From a bacterium (GTDB lineage Bacteria; Patescibacteriota; UBA1384; JAMDBS01; DAOVQR01): a stretch of DNA of 6,726 nucleotides. Positions 1 through 6,450 of the stretch are shown here, one piece after another. Made by a program: the position numbers and the translations under genes. Within the stretch, counting starts at the first letter, position 1. Each line of letters starts with the position of its first letter. A model generated the notes under the pieces. It ran no database searches, was not told the DNA's origin, and saw nothing but the letters and a program-made list of their open reading frames with translations. The stretch spans positions 1-6,726 of the forward strand of contig DAOVQR010000036.1 in NCBI GenBank assembly GCA_030628575.1, read 5' to 3'.

Positions 1-1744
1 AAAATACTTTTGCCTTTACTCCAGAATGAGCTCTTTCAACATATTTTTGTGTGCCTGGTTCCATACTATCATCATCAATATAACGAGTTGCTGGTGGACT
101 AGTATGATCATAAAGTTCTGGATCGGAAATTGAAACAGATCTACCATCCTTGGTACCATAAAACTCAAATGTAATTTTGCTGCCTGATATATGAGATTGA
201 ATCAAAATATATTTTCCAGTATTATTTTTGAATTTAAAATCGGGACTAGGGTTATAAACTGTGGCATCAAGACCAACTGGAGGTTCGTAATAACTCACCC
301 TGTACTTGTGGTTTTTTCTTTCAATAATAGGTAATCCAGCGTTTAAAGCCGCTCTAAACATTGTTGTAGATATCTGACAAAGTCCGCCACCAATTTCTGG
401 TTCAGTTCTATCTTCTTTAATTACTAACTCAGCTAAAAATCCTTGGGCAACACTAACTTTGCCTAAAATTTTGTTCACTGAAAATATTTGATTTGGTTTT
501 ATCAAAACACCGTGAAATAAATCAGCTCCAATTTTAATATTATGTCGTCTATTAGAAGGGCTCCTGGCAAAACTAGTAGTACCTGAACCAATAAATTCTT
601 TGATCCCTAAACTATCAATACTATCAGCACTGATTTCTGGCTTGATAATATCAACTGGTAATTTTATGCTTCTTTTAAATTCAGCCGATTTCTCCTCATC
701 TGATGAAATACCGGCAATCTGATTAGTCAAAGAATTAACAATTAAAGCGACTGCTTGATCTCGATTCAAGGTAAAACCATCTTGACTTAATTGAAAAACA
801 GATGCTTTTCCATTAGAAATCGTCAGTTTTGCATCTTTTGCTTTTTGATTAATACGACCAGCCAAAGATGATACAAATCCTTTAATTTTTTCTTCATTCA
901 AAATTGTTTTTAATTTATAATCTTGATTCTCAATATCGTGATATTCAACAAATTCTAACCAACTCACAAGTTGCTCTTTTGAAATATTAATTTTTTCATT
1001 TTGATGTACTAACTGGATGTTTTGTCCAGTGATGATTTCTGCTTGATTTTTAGCCATCTGAACATCATCAGACAAAATTTTCGGCTCAATTATCTCTACT
1101 GGTAAAACTAATTTCCTATTTTCCTCAACTTGGGAAATTATATCAATTAAATTGTTTTTCAGTTTATCAAGTTTTAATTTTTGCCCAATTTGCTCTAAGA
1201 CAACCATTATTTTATTATCGACAACCTCACAACTGGCGTCAGTTTCATTTTTATCGATTGAAATAATAATATCAGAAAATAATGAGTTAAAACGAGTTTT
1301 ATCATATGAAAAAGAAATTTTTATAGTTTTTGGAAATAATAACAATTTTGTTTTATCAAAAACATTAGTAATAAATGAGTTACCTCTTCCTATATTATAA
1401 GCAGCTTCGATGCTTTCCTCTGGATTATAATTAACGGAAAAATCTATTGGATCAATAACCCAATTTTTATCTTCATAGTTTAAATTAATATCTTTATTTT
1501 TTACAGCATCAATTTTATAATCTAGAACTTCGAACGCCTCATCCTCCTCCATCCCGCCAACATCTATCCCAGCAATCTTAACATTTGGATAGATTTTATG
1601 AGCATACAAAGAAGAATAAAAGCAAAAAGAACCAATAAACAACACTAAAAATGCCGTAATTATACCAAAAATCAAGGCAGTTTTCTTACTTGCAGTCGAT
1701 TTATTGGGGTTATTTTTTTCAACTAACTTTTTTGCTTGAGTCAT
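1..1744 (-). CDS. VanW family protein, 3' end outside window
   Basis: About 581 residues are visible, from the ATG at 1744 to the window edge, with no stop. The protein starts with a short Lys-rich cytoplasmic segment and one membrane helix at about residues 21-46, so the rest should be extracytoplasmic. Segments near residues 55-115, 165-265 and 285-395 look like the putative peptidoglycan-binding repeats (PG_binding_4 type) found before VanW in YoaR-like proteins; the first contains GIDVGGMEEDEAF and YNIGRG. The VanW domain spans about 396-535, with RRHNIKIGADLFHG, the hallmark GGGLCQIST at 452-460 and the later DATVYNPSPDFKFKN. A G5-like tail follows (PPATRYIDDDSMEPGT). The family is linked by name to vancomycin-resistance clusters, but its biochemical role is unclear; a cell-wall role is an inference. 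A weak ribosome site, AAGGG, lies 6 bases before the ATG. The gene follows the DUF3006 gene by 53 bases. Confidence 0.93.
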   Translation of the reverse strand, partial: MTQAKKLVEKNNPNKSTASKKTALIFGIITAFLVLFIGSFCFYSSLYAHKIYPNVKIAGIDVGGMEEDEAFEVLDYKIDAVKNKDINLNYEDKNWVIDPIDFSVNYNPEESIEAAYNIGRGNSFITNVFDKTKLLLFPKTIKISFSYDKTRFNSLFSDIIISIDKNETDASCEVVDNKIMVVLEQIGQKLKLDKLKNNLIDIISQVEENRKLVLPVEIIEPKILSDDVQMAKNQAEIITGQNIQLVHQNEKINISKEQLVSWLEFVEYHDIENQDYKLKTILNEEKIKGFVSSLAGRINQKAKDAKLTISNGKASVFQLSQDGFTLNRDQAVALIVNSLTNQIAGISSDEEKSAEFKRSIKLPVDIIKPEISADSIDSLGIKEFIGSGTTSFARSPSNRRHNIKIGADLFHGVLIKPNQIFSVNKILGKVSVAQGFLAELVIKEDRTEPEIGGGLCQISTTMFRAALNAGLPIIERKNHKYRVSYYEPPVGLDATVYNPSPDFKFKNNTGKYILIQSHISGSKITFEFYGTKDGRSVSISDPELYDHTSPPATRYIDDDSMEPGTQKYVERAHSGVKAKVF

Positions 1745-1748
1745 TTTT

Positions 1749-1767
1749 ATCCCTTATACTTAGTATA
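1749..1767 (-). promoter_or_regulatory. Palindrome and weak ribosome site before vanW-like gene
   Basis: A perfect 13-base palindrome, TATACT-A-AGTATA (1755-1767), overlaps the AAGGG ribosome-binding site just before the VanW start. TATACT resembles a -10 box, but transcription from it would start almost at the ribosome site, leaving nearly no leader, and I see no clear -35 box. It could equally be an operator or chance in AT-rich DNA. Confidence 0.25.
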
Positions 1768-1797
1768 CAAGTCGAACGTTCCGATATTACTTCGGGA

Positions 1798-2043
1798 TTA
1801 TCCTTTGAGAATTTCTTCTAATATTTTATAAGCTAGATTTTTCCTATTGATTTTTGCCTGTTTCTCGGATGTAAATTCAGTACTTAATATATCTCCTTCC
1901 TTACATTTTTTAGGCAAATATCTTTTGGCCAAAATTAATTCTTGATTATCATCTTTTGATAGTTCAAATCTAAGAACTACCTTATAATTTTCAAATCTAT
2001 CAACAACACAAGTTAAATATTTGTTAGATAATTTTTTAGACAT
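1798..2043 (-). CDS. DUF3006 family small protein
   Basis: This 81-residue protein carries the pattern of DUF3006 proteins: VVDRFE near residues 13-18, an alternating hydrophobic stretch, then RYLPKKCKEGDIL, a short beta-rich core that usually spans most of such proteins. The C-terminus is a Lys-rich helix (AYKILEEILKG). There is no signal peptide or membrane helix, so it should be cytoplasmic. The function of the family is not established. An in-frame ATG 11 codons upstream (2076) is possible, but that stretch is made of 7-bp repeats shared with the intergenic DNA, so I chose MSKKLSNKYL at 2043. A GGAG lies rather far (about 13 bases) upstream of it. The stop is TAA. It lies just upstream of the VanW gene on the same strand, so the two may share a transcript. 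Confidence 0.7.
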   Translation of the reverse strand: MSKKLSNKYLTCVVDRFENYKVVLRFELSKDDNQELILAKRYLPKKCKEGDILSTEFTSEKQAKINRKNLAYKILEEILKG

Positions 2044-2052
2044 AGTATTTTT

Positions 2053-2087
2053 CAAGCTCCAAATCTTGAGCATCAAATATCAAATAG
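2053..2087. repeat. Degenerate heptad repeat, CAAATNN-type
   Basis: Five consecutive 7-base units can be read without gaps: CAAGCTC, CAAATCT, TGAGCAT, CAAATAT, CAAATAG. The block lies directly upstream of the chosen DUF3006 start and would code for the extra N-terminal residues if the upstream ATG were used. It also contains a short inverted repeat (GCTC/GAGC). Confidence 0.6.
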
Positions 2088-2088
2088 A

Positions 2089-2282
2089 TAACGTAAAATT
2101 AAAAACGAAAAAAGTAAAACAACTGTGTAAAGTATAAAACAATTTTAAATTACCAATTTTAAATTTAAAATCAAATTCAAATGTTTAAATTTCTAAATTT
2201 TAAAATTAAATCATTAAGAATTAAAAATTTATAATTTATTAAAGTTGTTATTTTGCGTTTTGCATTTTACATTTTACGCTTT
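2089..2282. repeat. AT-rich imperfect inverted-repeat element
   Basis: This fills the gap between hppA and the DUF3006 gene. The left side (about 2089-2123, AACGTAAAATTAAAAACG...) and the right side (about 2244-2282, read in reverse complement as AGCGTAAAATGTAAAATGC...) are imperfect inverted copies. The centre is low-complexity A/T runs (TTTAAATTT variants) that also tend to pair. The right arm is built of 7-base units: TTTGCGT, TTTGCAT, TTTACAT, TTTACGC (2252-2279). No open reading frame and no clear terminator were seen. The arms are only partly matched, so a folding program is needed to judge the structure. Confidence 0.45.
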
Positions 2283-2296
2283 TGCTATTTATATTT

Positions 2297-4258
2297 TCAA
2301 AGTAGTGGTGCTATTAATAACGACACTATTGCCATCAATTTAATTAGAATGTTCATAGATGGTCCTGAAGTATCTTTAAAGGGATCGCCCACAGTATCAC
2401 CCACTACTGCTGCTTTATGAGTATCTGAACCTTTTCCGCCTAAGTTTCCCGCTTCAATATATTTTTTAGCATTATCCCAAGCACCACCGGCATTTGACAT
2501 CATTAAAGCCAGTAACACACCCGAGACCGTGGCGCCGGCCAAGAACCCTCCCAATGCTTCTGCTCCAAGGAGATAACCGATAATAACTGGGGTAATTATT
2601 GCTACCAGCCCGGGGAAAATCATTTCTCGCAGTGCTGATGTAGTAGAAATCGCTACTACTCGATCTGAATCAGCTTTAGCTTTACCTTGCATCAAACCTT
2701 TAATTTCCTTAAACTGACGTCTTACTTCTTTAACAATTTCGAATGCAGCTTTTCCTACCGCAGTCATAGTCGCTGCACCGAAGAAAAATGGCAGCATTCC
2801 GCCAATAAATAATCCAATAATAACCGTGCTTTCTGTAATATCAATACCTGTTAGCCCCACAGTTTGGGTGTAAGCAGAAAATAATGCTAAAGCAGTTAAA
2901 GCGGCTGAACCAATGGCAAAACCTTTACCTATAGCTGCCGTGGTGTTTCCCAATGAATCGAGTTTATCGGTAATTTTTCTGACTGAGGAAGATAAACCGC
3001 TCATTTCAGCAATTCCTCCAGCATTATCAGCAATTGGACCGTAAGCATCAACACTCATTGTTATACCAATAGTAGACAGCATCCCTACCGCCGCAATTCC
3101 AATTCCATAAAGTCCGGCAAAATGATAAGCAACATAAATAATTGCCGCAATAACCAAAATAGGAAATACGGTTGAATTCATTCCTATAGCTAGACCGCTG
3201 ATAATATTTGTGGCGGCGCCAGTTTCCGATGATTTGGCAATCACTTTAATAGGTTTTCCGGAAGTATAATATTCAGTGATTAGTCCAATGGAAATTCCCC
3301 CCAATGTTCCAGCCAGTACCGCCCAAAAAGTTTTCGGATCTAGACCAAGATATTTGATTAGATAATATACGGCGATTAATAATATTATTGCACTGATATA
3401 GGTTGCATAACGAAGTGTTGACTGTGGATTCATTTTCTCCAACAATTTGATTGACAAGATGCCCAGCATGGAAGCAATTAAACCAGCCATAACAATTAAA
3501 AGTGGTAAAGACATATAAGCAATGTTATTGGCGGCCATAGTTGCGCCAATGGCAATGGTGGCAATGACTGATCCAACATAACTCTCAAATAAATCTGCTC
3601 CCATTCCGGCGGTATCTCCAACATTATCCCCTACATTATCAGCAATTACGGCTGGGTTTCGCGGATCATCTTCGGGAATCCCGGCTTCTACTTTTCCAAC
3701 TAAATCCGCGCCAACATCAGCCGATTTGGTAAATATTCCCCCACCAACACGAGCAAATAAAGCAATTGATGATGCACCCATGGCAAAACCAGTTAAAATT
3801 GACACATCAGAATTTTTAAAAAAATAATAAAAGATTCCTAAACCTAAAAGTCCGAGTGAAGCAACGGAAATTCCCATTACTGCTCCACCTAAAAAACTGA
3901 CTGACAATGCTTTGGCAATTCCTCCGTCTTTAGCTGCCTGAGTAGTCCGCACATTGGCTTTAGTGGCAGCTTTCATACCAAAAAAACCTGCCAGCATAGA
4001 ACAAACTGCTCCAGTTAAAAATGCCAAAGCAGTGGATTGTCCCAATTGCCAATAAATCAGAGAGAACACAATAATGACAAAAATTGATAAAATTGAGTAT
4101 TCTTTTTTCAAAAAAACCATTGCGCCTTTGGCAATTGTCTTTGAAATCTCAGTCATCAATTTATTGCCAGTGGGATACTTAGTGACCATCCGATAAAGTA
4201 ATCCAGCAAATAATAATCCTATTCCTCCCAAATATGGTGCGTAGATTGTTAAATCCAT
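2297..4258 (-). CDS. hppA: Membrane pyrophosphatase, K+-dependent, probably Na+-pumping
   Basis: This integral membrane enzyme hydrolyses pyrophosphate and uses the energy to pump Na+ or H+ out of the cytoplasm. At 653 residues it is a full-length bacterial form with about 16 expected membrane helices. The pyrophosphate/Mg2+ site is intact: [11 protein letters not shown] at 181-191, EDDPRNP at 196-202, [12 protein letters not shown] at 207-218, [18 protein letters not shown] at 404-421, and the C-terminal [12 protein letters not shown] and [21 protein letters not shown]. The [10 protein letters not shown] motif at 437-446 has Ala where K+-independent enzymes have Lys, so K+ dependence is predicted. 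Glu225 in ADLFESYVG sits where Na+-pumping enzymes carry their gate Glu, which favours Na+ transport; this is inference from known family patterns. The ATG at 4258 follows AGGAG by 4 bases. The stop is TGA. Its GC content is visibly higher than that of the flanking DNA. Confidence 0.98.
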   Translation of the reverse strand: MDLTIYAPYLGGIGLLFAGLLYRMVTKYPTGNKLMTEISKTIAKGAMVFLKKEYSILSIFVIIVFSLIYWQLGQSTALAFLTGAVCSMLAGFFGMKAATKANVRTTQAAKDGGIAKALSVSFLGGAVMGISVASLGLLGLGIFYYFFKNSDVSILTGFAMGASSIALFARVGGGIFTKSADVGADLVGKVEAGIPEDDPRNPAVIADNVGDNVGDTAGMGADLFESYVGSVIATIAIGATMAANNIAYMSLPLLIVMAGLIASMLGILSIKLLEKMNPQSTLRYATYISAIILLIAVYYLIKYLGLDPKTFWAVLAGTLGGISIGLITEYYTSGKPIKVIAKSSETGAATNIISGLAIGMNSTVFPILVIAAIIYVAYHFAGLYGIGIAAVGMLSTIGITMSVDAYGPIADNAGGIAEMSGLSSSVRKITDKLDSLGNTTAAIGKGFAIGSAALTALALFSAYTQTVGLTGIDITESTVIIGLFIGGMLPFFFGAATMTAVGKAAFEIVKEVRRQFKEIKGLMQGKAKADSDRVVAISTTSALREMIFPGLVAIITPVIIGYLLGAEALGGFLAGATVSGVLLALMMSNAGGAWDNAKKYIEAGNLGGKGSDTHKAAVVGDTVGDPFKDTSGPSMNILIKLMAIVSLLIAPLL

Positions 4259-4307
4259 AAAACTCCTAAGTTAATTTCTAATTGCTCTAATTGACCTAAG
4301 GTGTATT

Positions 4308-4472
4308 AAATTCGAAATTCGAAGCACGAAACTCGAAACAATATCAAATGATCAAAATACGAAATTCTAAACAAATAAATAAGTTTTGAGAATTAGAGAA
4401 TTAGAATTTGTTTCGGATTTCGACTCGCCTCGTCGGAGCTACGGCGAAGCGGGTATTCGATATTCGGATTTT
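4308..4472. repeat. Large imperfect palindrome built of CGAA heptads
   Basis: This element lies upstream of hppA in a gene-free stretch (4259-4656). In the left arm the dinucleotide CG recurs exactly every 7 bases (4313, 4320, 4327, 4334) within units such as ATTCGAA. In the right arm CG occurs at 4414, 4421, 4458 and 4465; the four pair in order with those of the left arm once a 30-base insert is removed. The inner part also pairs (AATTCTAAAC with GTTTTGAGAATT). It resembles a miniature palindromic intergenic repeat, but there is no transposase and no target-site duplication that I can see. Confidence 0.6.
4423..4454. repeat. GC-rich quasi-palindrome nested in larger palindrome
   Basis: This is a GC-rich block in otherwise very AT-rich DNA. 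ACTCGCCTCGTCGGAG and CTACGGCGAAGCGGGT fold onto each other as 16 pairs, with two mismatches and two G-U wobbles if transcribed. It interrupts the right arm of the surrounding palindrome, and its base composition is unlike anything else between genes here. It might be a mobile repeat unit. It is too symmetric for coding sequence, and no U-run follows to make a terminator. Confidence 0.6.
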
Positions 4473-4486
4473 AAAGAATTGGTGCT

Positions 4487-4527
4487 TATTTAGATTAATT
4501 AGAAATTAGGTTAATTAGGTTAATTTT
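4487..4527. repeat. AT-rich ATTAGGTTA repeats
   Basis: Short direct repeats of TTAATTAG type, ending in two 9-base ATTAGGTTA units, lie between the palindrome and the terminator. Similar text (TTAGAGCAATTAG) occurs in reverse orientation before hppA and near 5161. They are low-complexity sequence; no function is seen. Confidence 0.35.
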
Positions 4528-4579
4528 AAAAAGTTTGTTAATTTAGAAAAATTTACTATAACACATTTAATATTTACAT

Positions 4580-4612
4580 AAACAAAAAGGTAGATTACGA
4601 TTAAATCTACCC
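4580..4612 (-). terminator. Rho-independent terminator of the 122-residue gene
   Basis: Read on the minus strand, GGTAGATT, a 7-base loop and AATCTACC form a perfect 8-bp stem (4589-4611), followed at once by TTTTTGTTT. It lies about 45 bases after the stop codon of the unknown gene. The order of stem and U-tract fits termination of that gene's transcript and would separate it from hppA. Confidence 0.8.
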
Positions 4613-4656
4613 TTACTTTACCTGAAAGAATGTTTTAGGTCAAGTTGGAAAAACAA

Positions 4657-5025
4657 TTAAAAATGTGCATGGCAATATCCTTTATTTACAGGAGCATCTT
4701 TTAAAAGATGCGATAGATAATCTACTAATAATAATTGTCCATCGGGAAGTTCCATTAATTGATTATCGTTATCATTAAAAATTAGCAGATTACCATTTAC
4801 TTCAATATCATCTAGATTATCAAATGTAATTGAATAAATAGGAGCTTCTGGCTTAATAGGATAAGGATATCTCCTGTCAAATTGTTTAGACTGTCCAATA
4901 ATTTGAAAAATTTTCTTTATGATATTTTCATCCTCAATCTCAATTTTTGAAGATAGAATAAAACCGTCCTTGTTCTGTATTTTGCTAATTATTACCTTTT
5001 TAACTGTTTTACAAGAATTCATCAT
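4657..5025 (-). CDS. Hypothetical protein, 122 residues
   Basis: I do not recognise this protein. It is likely real: a perfect GAGGAGGT ribosome site lies 7 bases before the ATG at 5025, a good terminator follows the TAA stop, and the residues look like a folded soluble protein. The first half alternates beta-like and helical stretches (KVIISKI, KIEIEDENIIKKIFQII). A Pro/Tyr-rich link follows (RRYPYPIKPEAPIYSITF, about residues 52-69), then a beta stretch with an Asp/Asn turn (LLIFNDNDNQLMEL) and a final helix (LLVDYLSHLLK). The end, GYCHAHF, has a Cys and two His residues. The layout loosely recalls small beta-sheet domains such as DUF5301, but this is a guess. There is no signal peptide or membrane helix. 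A second ATG directly follows the first (5022). Its leader can fold so as to hide the ribosome site. Confidence 0.75.
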   Translation of the reverse strand: MMNSCKTVKKVIISKIQNKDGFILSSKIEIEDENIIKKIFQIIGQSKQFDRRYPYPIKPEAPIYSITFDNLDDIEVNGNLLIFNDNDNQLMELPDGQLLLVDYLSHLLKDAPVNKGYCHAHF

Positions 5026-5030
5026 TTTTT

Positions 5031-5095
5031 TACCTCCTCAAAAATATTTCCAAATTTTTCTGGAATGAAAAACTTAGAAAGTTTTTGAGGAGGTA
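5031..5095 (-). promoter_or_regulatory. Leader hairpin covering the Shine-Dalgarno site
   Basis: A perfect 14-bp inverted repeat, TACCTCCTCAAAAA (5031-5044) and TTTTTGAGGAGGTA (5082-5095), with a 37-base spacer. In the minus-strand RNA the 3' arm is the complete Shine-Dalgarno site of the 122-residue gene and the 5' arm has the same CCUCCU core as the 16S rRNA tail, so the fold would block ribosome binding. The spacer can form two smaller hairpins: 5048-5052 with 5061-5065, and AAAAACTT/AAGTTTTT (5068-5075 with 5079-5086). The second shares five bases with the long stem, so the two cannot fully coexist. This suggests a translation switch, possibly a thermosensor or binding site. No known riboswitch class is recognised and no confident promoter is seen upstream. 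Confidence 0.55.
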
Positions 5096-5182
5096 TATGT
5101 TAAAGTACGTTTATTTTACAATATAAAAATATCCAAATAACTACAAATATAGTAACCTGATTAGAGCAATTAGTCAATGTTG

Positions 5183-5228
5183 TTTTACTTCCACTAAAAT
5201 TGCGATGGCAAGAAAAGTGGAAGTAAAA
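5183..5228. repeat. Strong hairpin 3' of glycosyltransferase gene
   Basis: A perfect 13-bp inverted repeat, TTTTACTTCCACT (5183-5195) and AGTGGAAGTAAAA (5216-5228). The 20-base loop holds a second stem, TTGC/GCAA (5200-5203 with 5208-5211) around GATG. It starts 13 bases after the glycosyltransferase stop. It may mark or protect the 3' end of that transcript, but no U-run follows on either strand, so it is not a standard terminator. It could also be a protein-binding palindrome for the downstream unknown gene. Confidence 0.55.
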
Positions 5229-5240
5229 AGGATTAAGGTA

Positions 5241-6374
5241 TCAAGACCGTTTGAGTACTTTTTTGTAAAGTTTTAAAGTTTCCTTTGCCATTTTGGACCA
5301 GGAATATTTTTTTACTTGTTTCAGGCCTTTTTGAGACATTTCTTGCATTAATTGCTCATTTGATAGAATATCTTTGATCTTTTTAGCGATTTTTTTAGGA
5401 TCACTGGGATCAAAATATTCTGCTGCATCATCTAAAACTTCTGGCATACAGGATTTATTGGATGATATCACTGGAGTGCCGCAAGCCATTGCTTCCAGCG
5501 GCGGCAGGCCAAAACCTTCATATTTAGAAGGAAAAATAAAAACATCGGCACAGGTATAAAATAGCGGTAAATCTTCTTCGGGAATAAATCCCGGACGAAT
5601 AATTTTCGATTTATAACCTGATTTTTCTATAAATATAGGAATTTCAGGAAAATTTTTGTTGGATTTACCGCCAATTACTAATAACTGAGGTATTTTATAT
5701 CTTTCACGCAATATTTCAAATGCTTTAATCAACTCAGGCAATCCTTTATGCGGCCGCCATTGGGATAAGAAAAATAGATAAGGATGATTTAAATTGTATT
5801 TTTTCTTAAAATTCTGCATTCTGCATTCTGCATTCTGCATTTTCCTATTATATTGCTTGTCGATCCCTTCATAAATAACATCTATTTTATTTGAAGATAT
5901 TTTAAAAATTTCTTCAATATCTTTCTTGGTATTTTTTGATATTGCAATAACTCTTTGGGCATTTTTGACAGATGAAGAAAAAACGGTTTTAAAAGCCCAA
6001 CGTCTAATAAATGACTTTTGTTGTCGGCCAGTTGGAAAAAACATAATAGTTAAATCATGAACAGTAGTAACAAACTTACCGCGATAAAAGATTGGATGAT
6101 TAAAATTAAGAAAATGAACCAAATCATTTTTATCTTTATTCAAAATATTTAAGAATTTGGTTTGTTCGGACAAACTATAATGAGTGATTGGCACAATTTT
6201 TGGCTTAAAATTTTTTGCCTTGACATTATATTCTTTTTTATCTTCAGGAGATAAATAGATAATGTACTTATTAATTTTATCAATTTTTGCTAATTGTGAA
6301 ATCAACGCTTGGGAATATCTTCCAAGCCCTGCAGTTGAACGTCTATAAAATCTGGCATCAATCCCAATTTTCAT
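5241..6374 (-). CDS. Glycosyltransferase, GT4-type (GT-B fold)
   Basis: A 377-residue retaining glycosyltransferase of the GT4/glycosyl transferases group 1 type, which moves a sugar from a nucleotide-sugar donor to a glycan or lipid acceptor at the inner face of the membrane; the exact sugar cannot be read. The N-terminal Rossmann domain has [21 protein letters not shown] and the TTVHDL motif. The C-terminal domain starts at [14 protein letters not shown] and has the donor-binding [21 protein letters not shown], whose EX7E glutamates are E286 and E294. There is no membrane helix. A 7-bp tandem repeat in the domain linker adds about ten residues ([11 protein letters not shown]). I chose the ATG at 6374 (MKIGIDAR) because GGAG lies 6 bases ahead; a TTG 12 bases upstream overlaps that site. 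Surface polysaccharide synthesis is the likely role. Confidence 0.95.
   Translation of the reverse strand: MKIGIDARFYRRSTAGLGRYSQALISQLAKIDKINKYIIYLSPEDKKEYNVKAKNFKPKIVPITHYSLSEQTKFLNILNKDKNDLVHFLNFNHPIFYRGKFVTTVHDLTIMFFPTGRQQKSFIRRWAFKTVFSSSVKNAQRVIAISKNTKKDIEEIFKISSNKIDVIYEGIDKQYNRKMQNAECRMQNFKKKYNLNHPYLFFLSQWRPHKGLPELIKAFEILRERYKIPQLLVIGGKSNKNFPEIPIFIEKSGYKSKIIRPGFIPEEDLPLFYTCADVFIFPSKYEGFGLPPLEAMACGTPVISSNKSCMPEVLDDAAEYFDPSDPKKIAKKIKDILSNEQLMQEMSQKGLKQVKKYSWSKMAKETLKLYKKVLKRS
5811..5841. repeat. Four perfect ATTCTGC heptads inside glycosyltransferase
   Basis: ATTCTGC is repeated four times without error, plus ATT, inside the coding sequence. On the coding strand it reads GCAGAAT units and encodes most of [11 protein letters not shown] at about residues 178-188, between the two Rossmann domains. 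Because the unit is 7 bases, gain or loss of one copy shifts the frame; the present array leaves the frame open. Confidence 0.85.
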
Positions 6375-6450
6375 AAATCTCTCCAATCAAATCTCTGGTT
6401 TATTCTCTAACAATCTCGAATAACAACTTTAGCATAAACACATATATCGG

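Noticed and set aside
1152..1400. Plus-strand open frame of 82 codons
   Set aside because: It lies wholly inside the VanW gene on the opposite strand, has no ribosome site and encodes low-complexity Ser/Ile/Asn-rich text.
2044..2076. Upstream ATG extending the DUF3006 protein by 11 residues
   Set aside because: The stretch is made of heptad repeat DNA, and the DUF3006 pattern does not need it.
2297..2299. TGA read as glycine (code 25, as in Gracilibacteria/SR1)
   Set aside because: hppA and the glycosyltransferase end at natural C-termini at TGA, and no in-frame TGA interrupts any gene.
4259..4316. Promoter of hppA
   Set aside because: TAATAC-like boxes exist in the AT-rich upstream DNA, but no pair with a convincing -35 and spacing stands out.
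5097..5126. Nine-codon plus-strand open frame (MLKYVYFTI) after GAGGAGGT
   Set aside because: The ribosome-like site is just the mirror arm of the inverted repeat and lies only 3 bases from the ATG; nothing else supports translation.
5183..5228. Rho-independent terminator of the glycosyltransferase gene
   Set aside because: The stem is strong, but no U-run follows it on either strand.
5374..5559. Plus-strand open frame of 61 codons
   Set aside because: It is antisense to the conserved EX7E region of the glycosyltransferase and has no family resemblance.
5811..5841. CRISPR-like array
   Set aside because: Units are 7 bases with no spacers; this is a simple tandem repeat.
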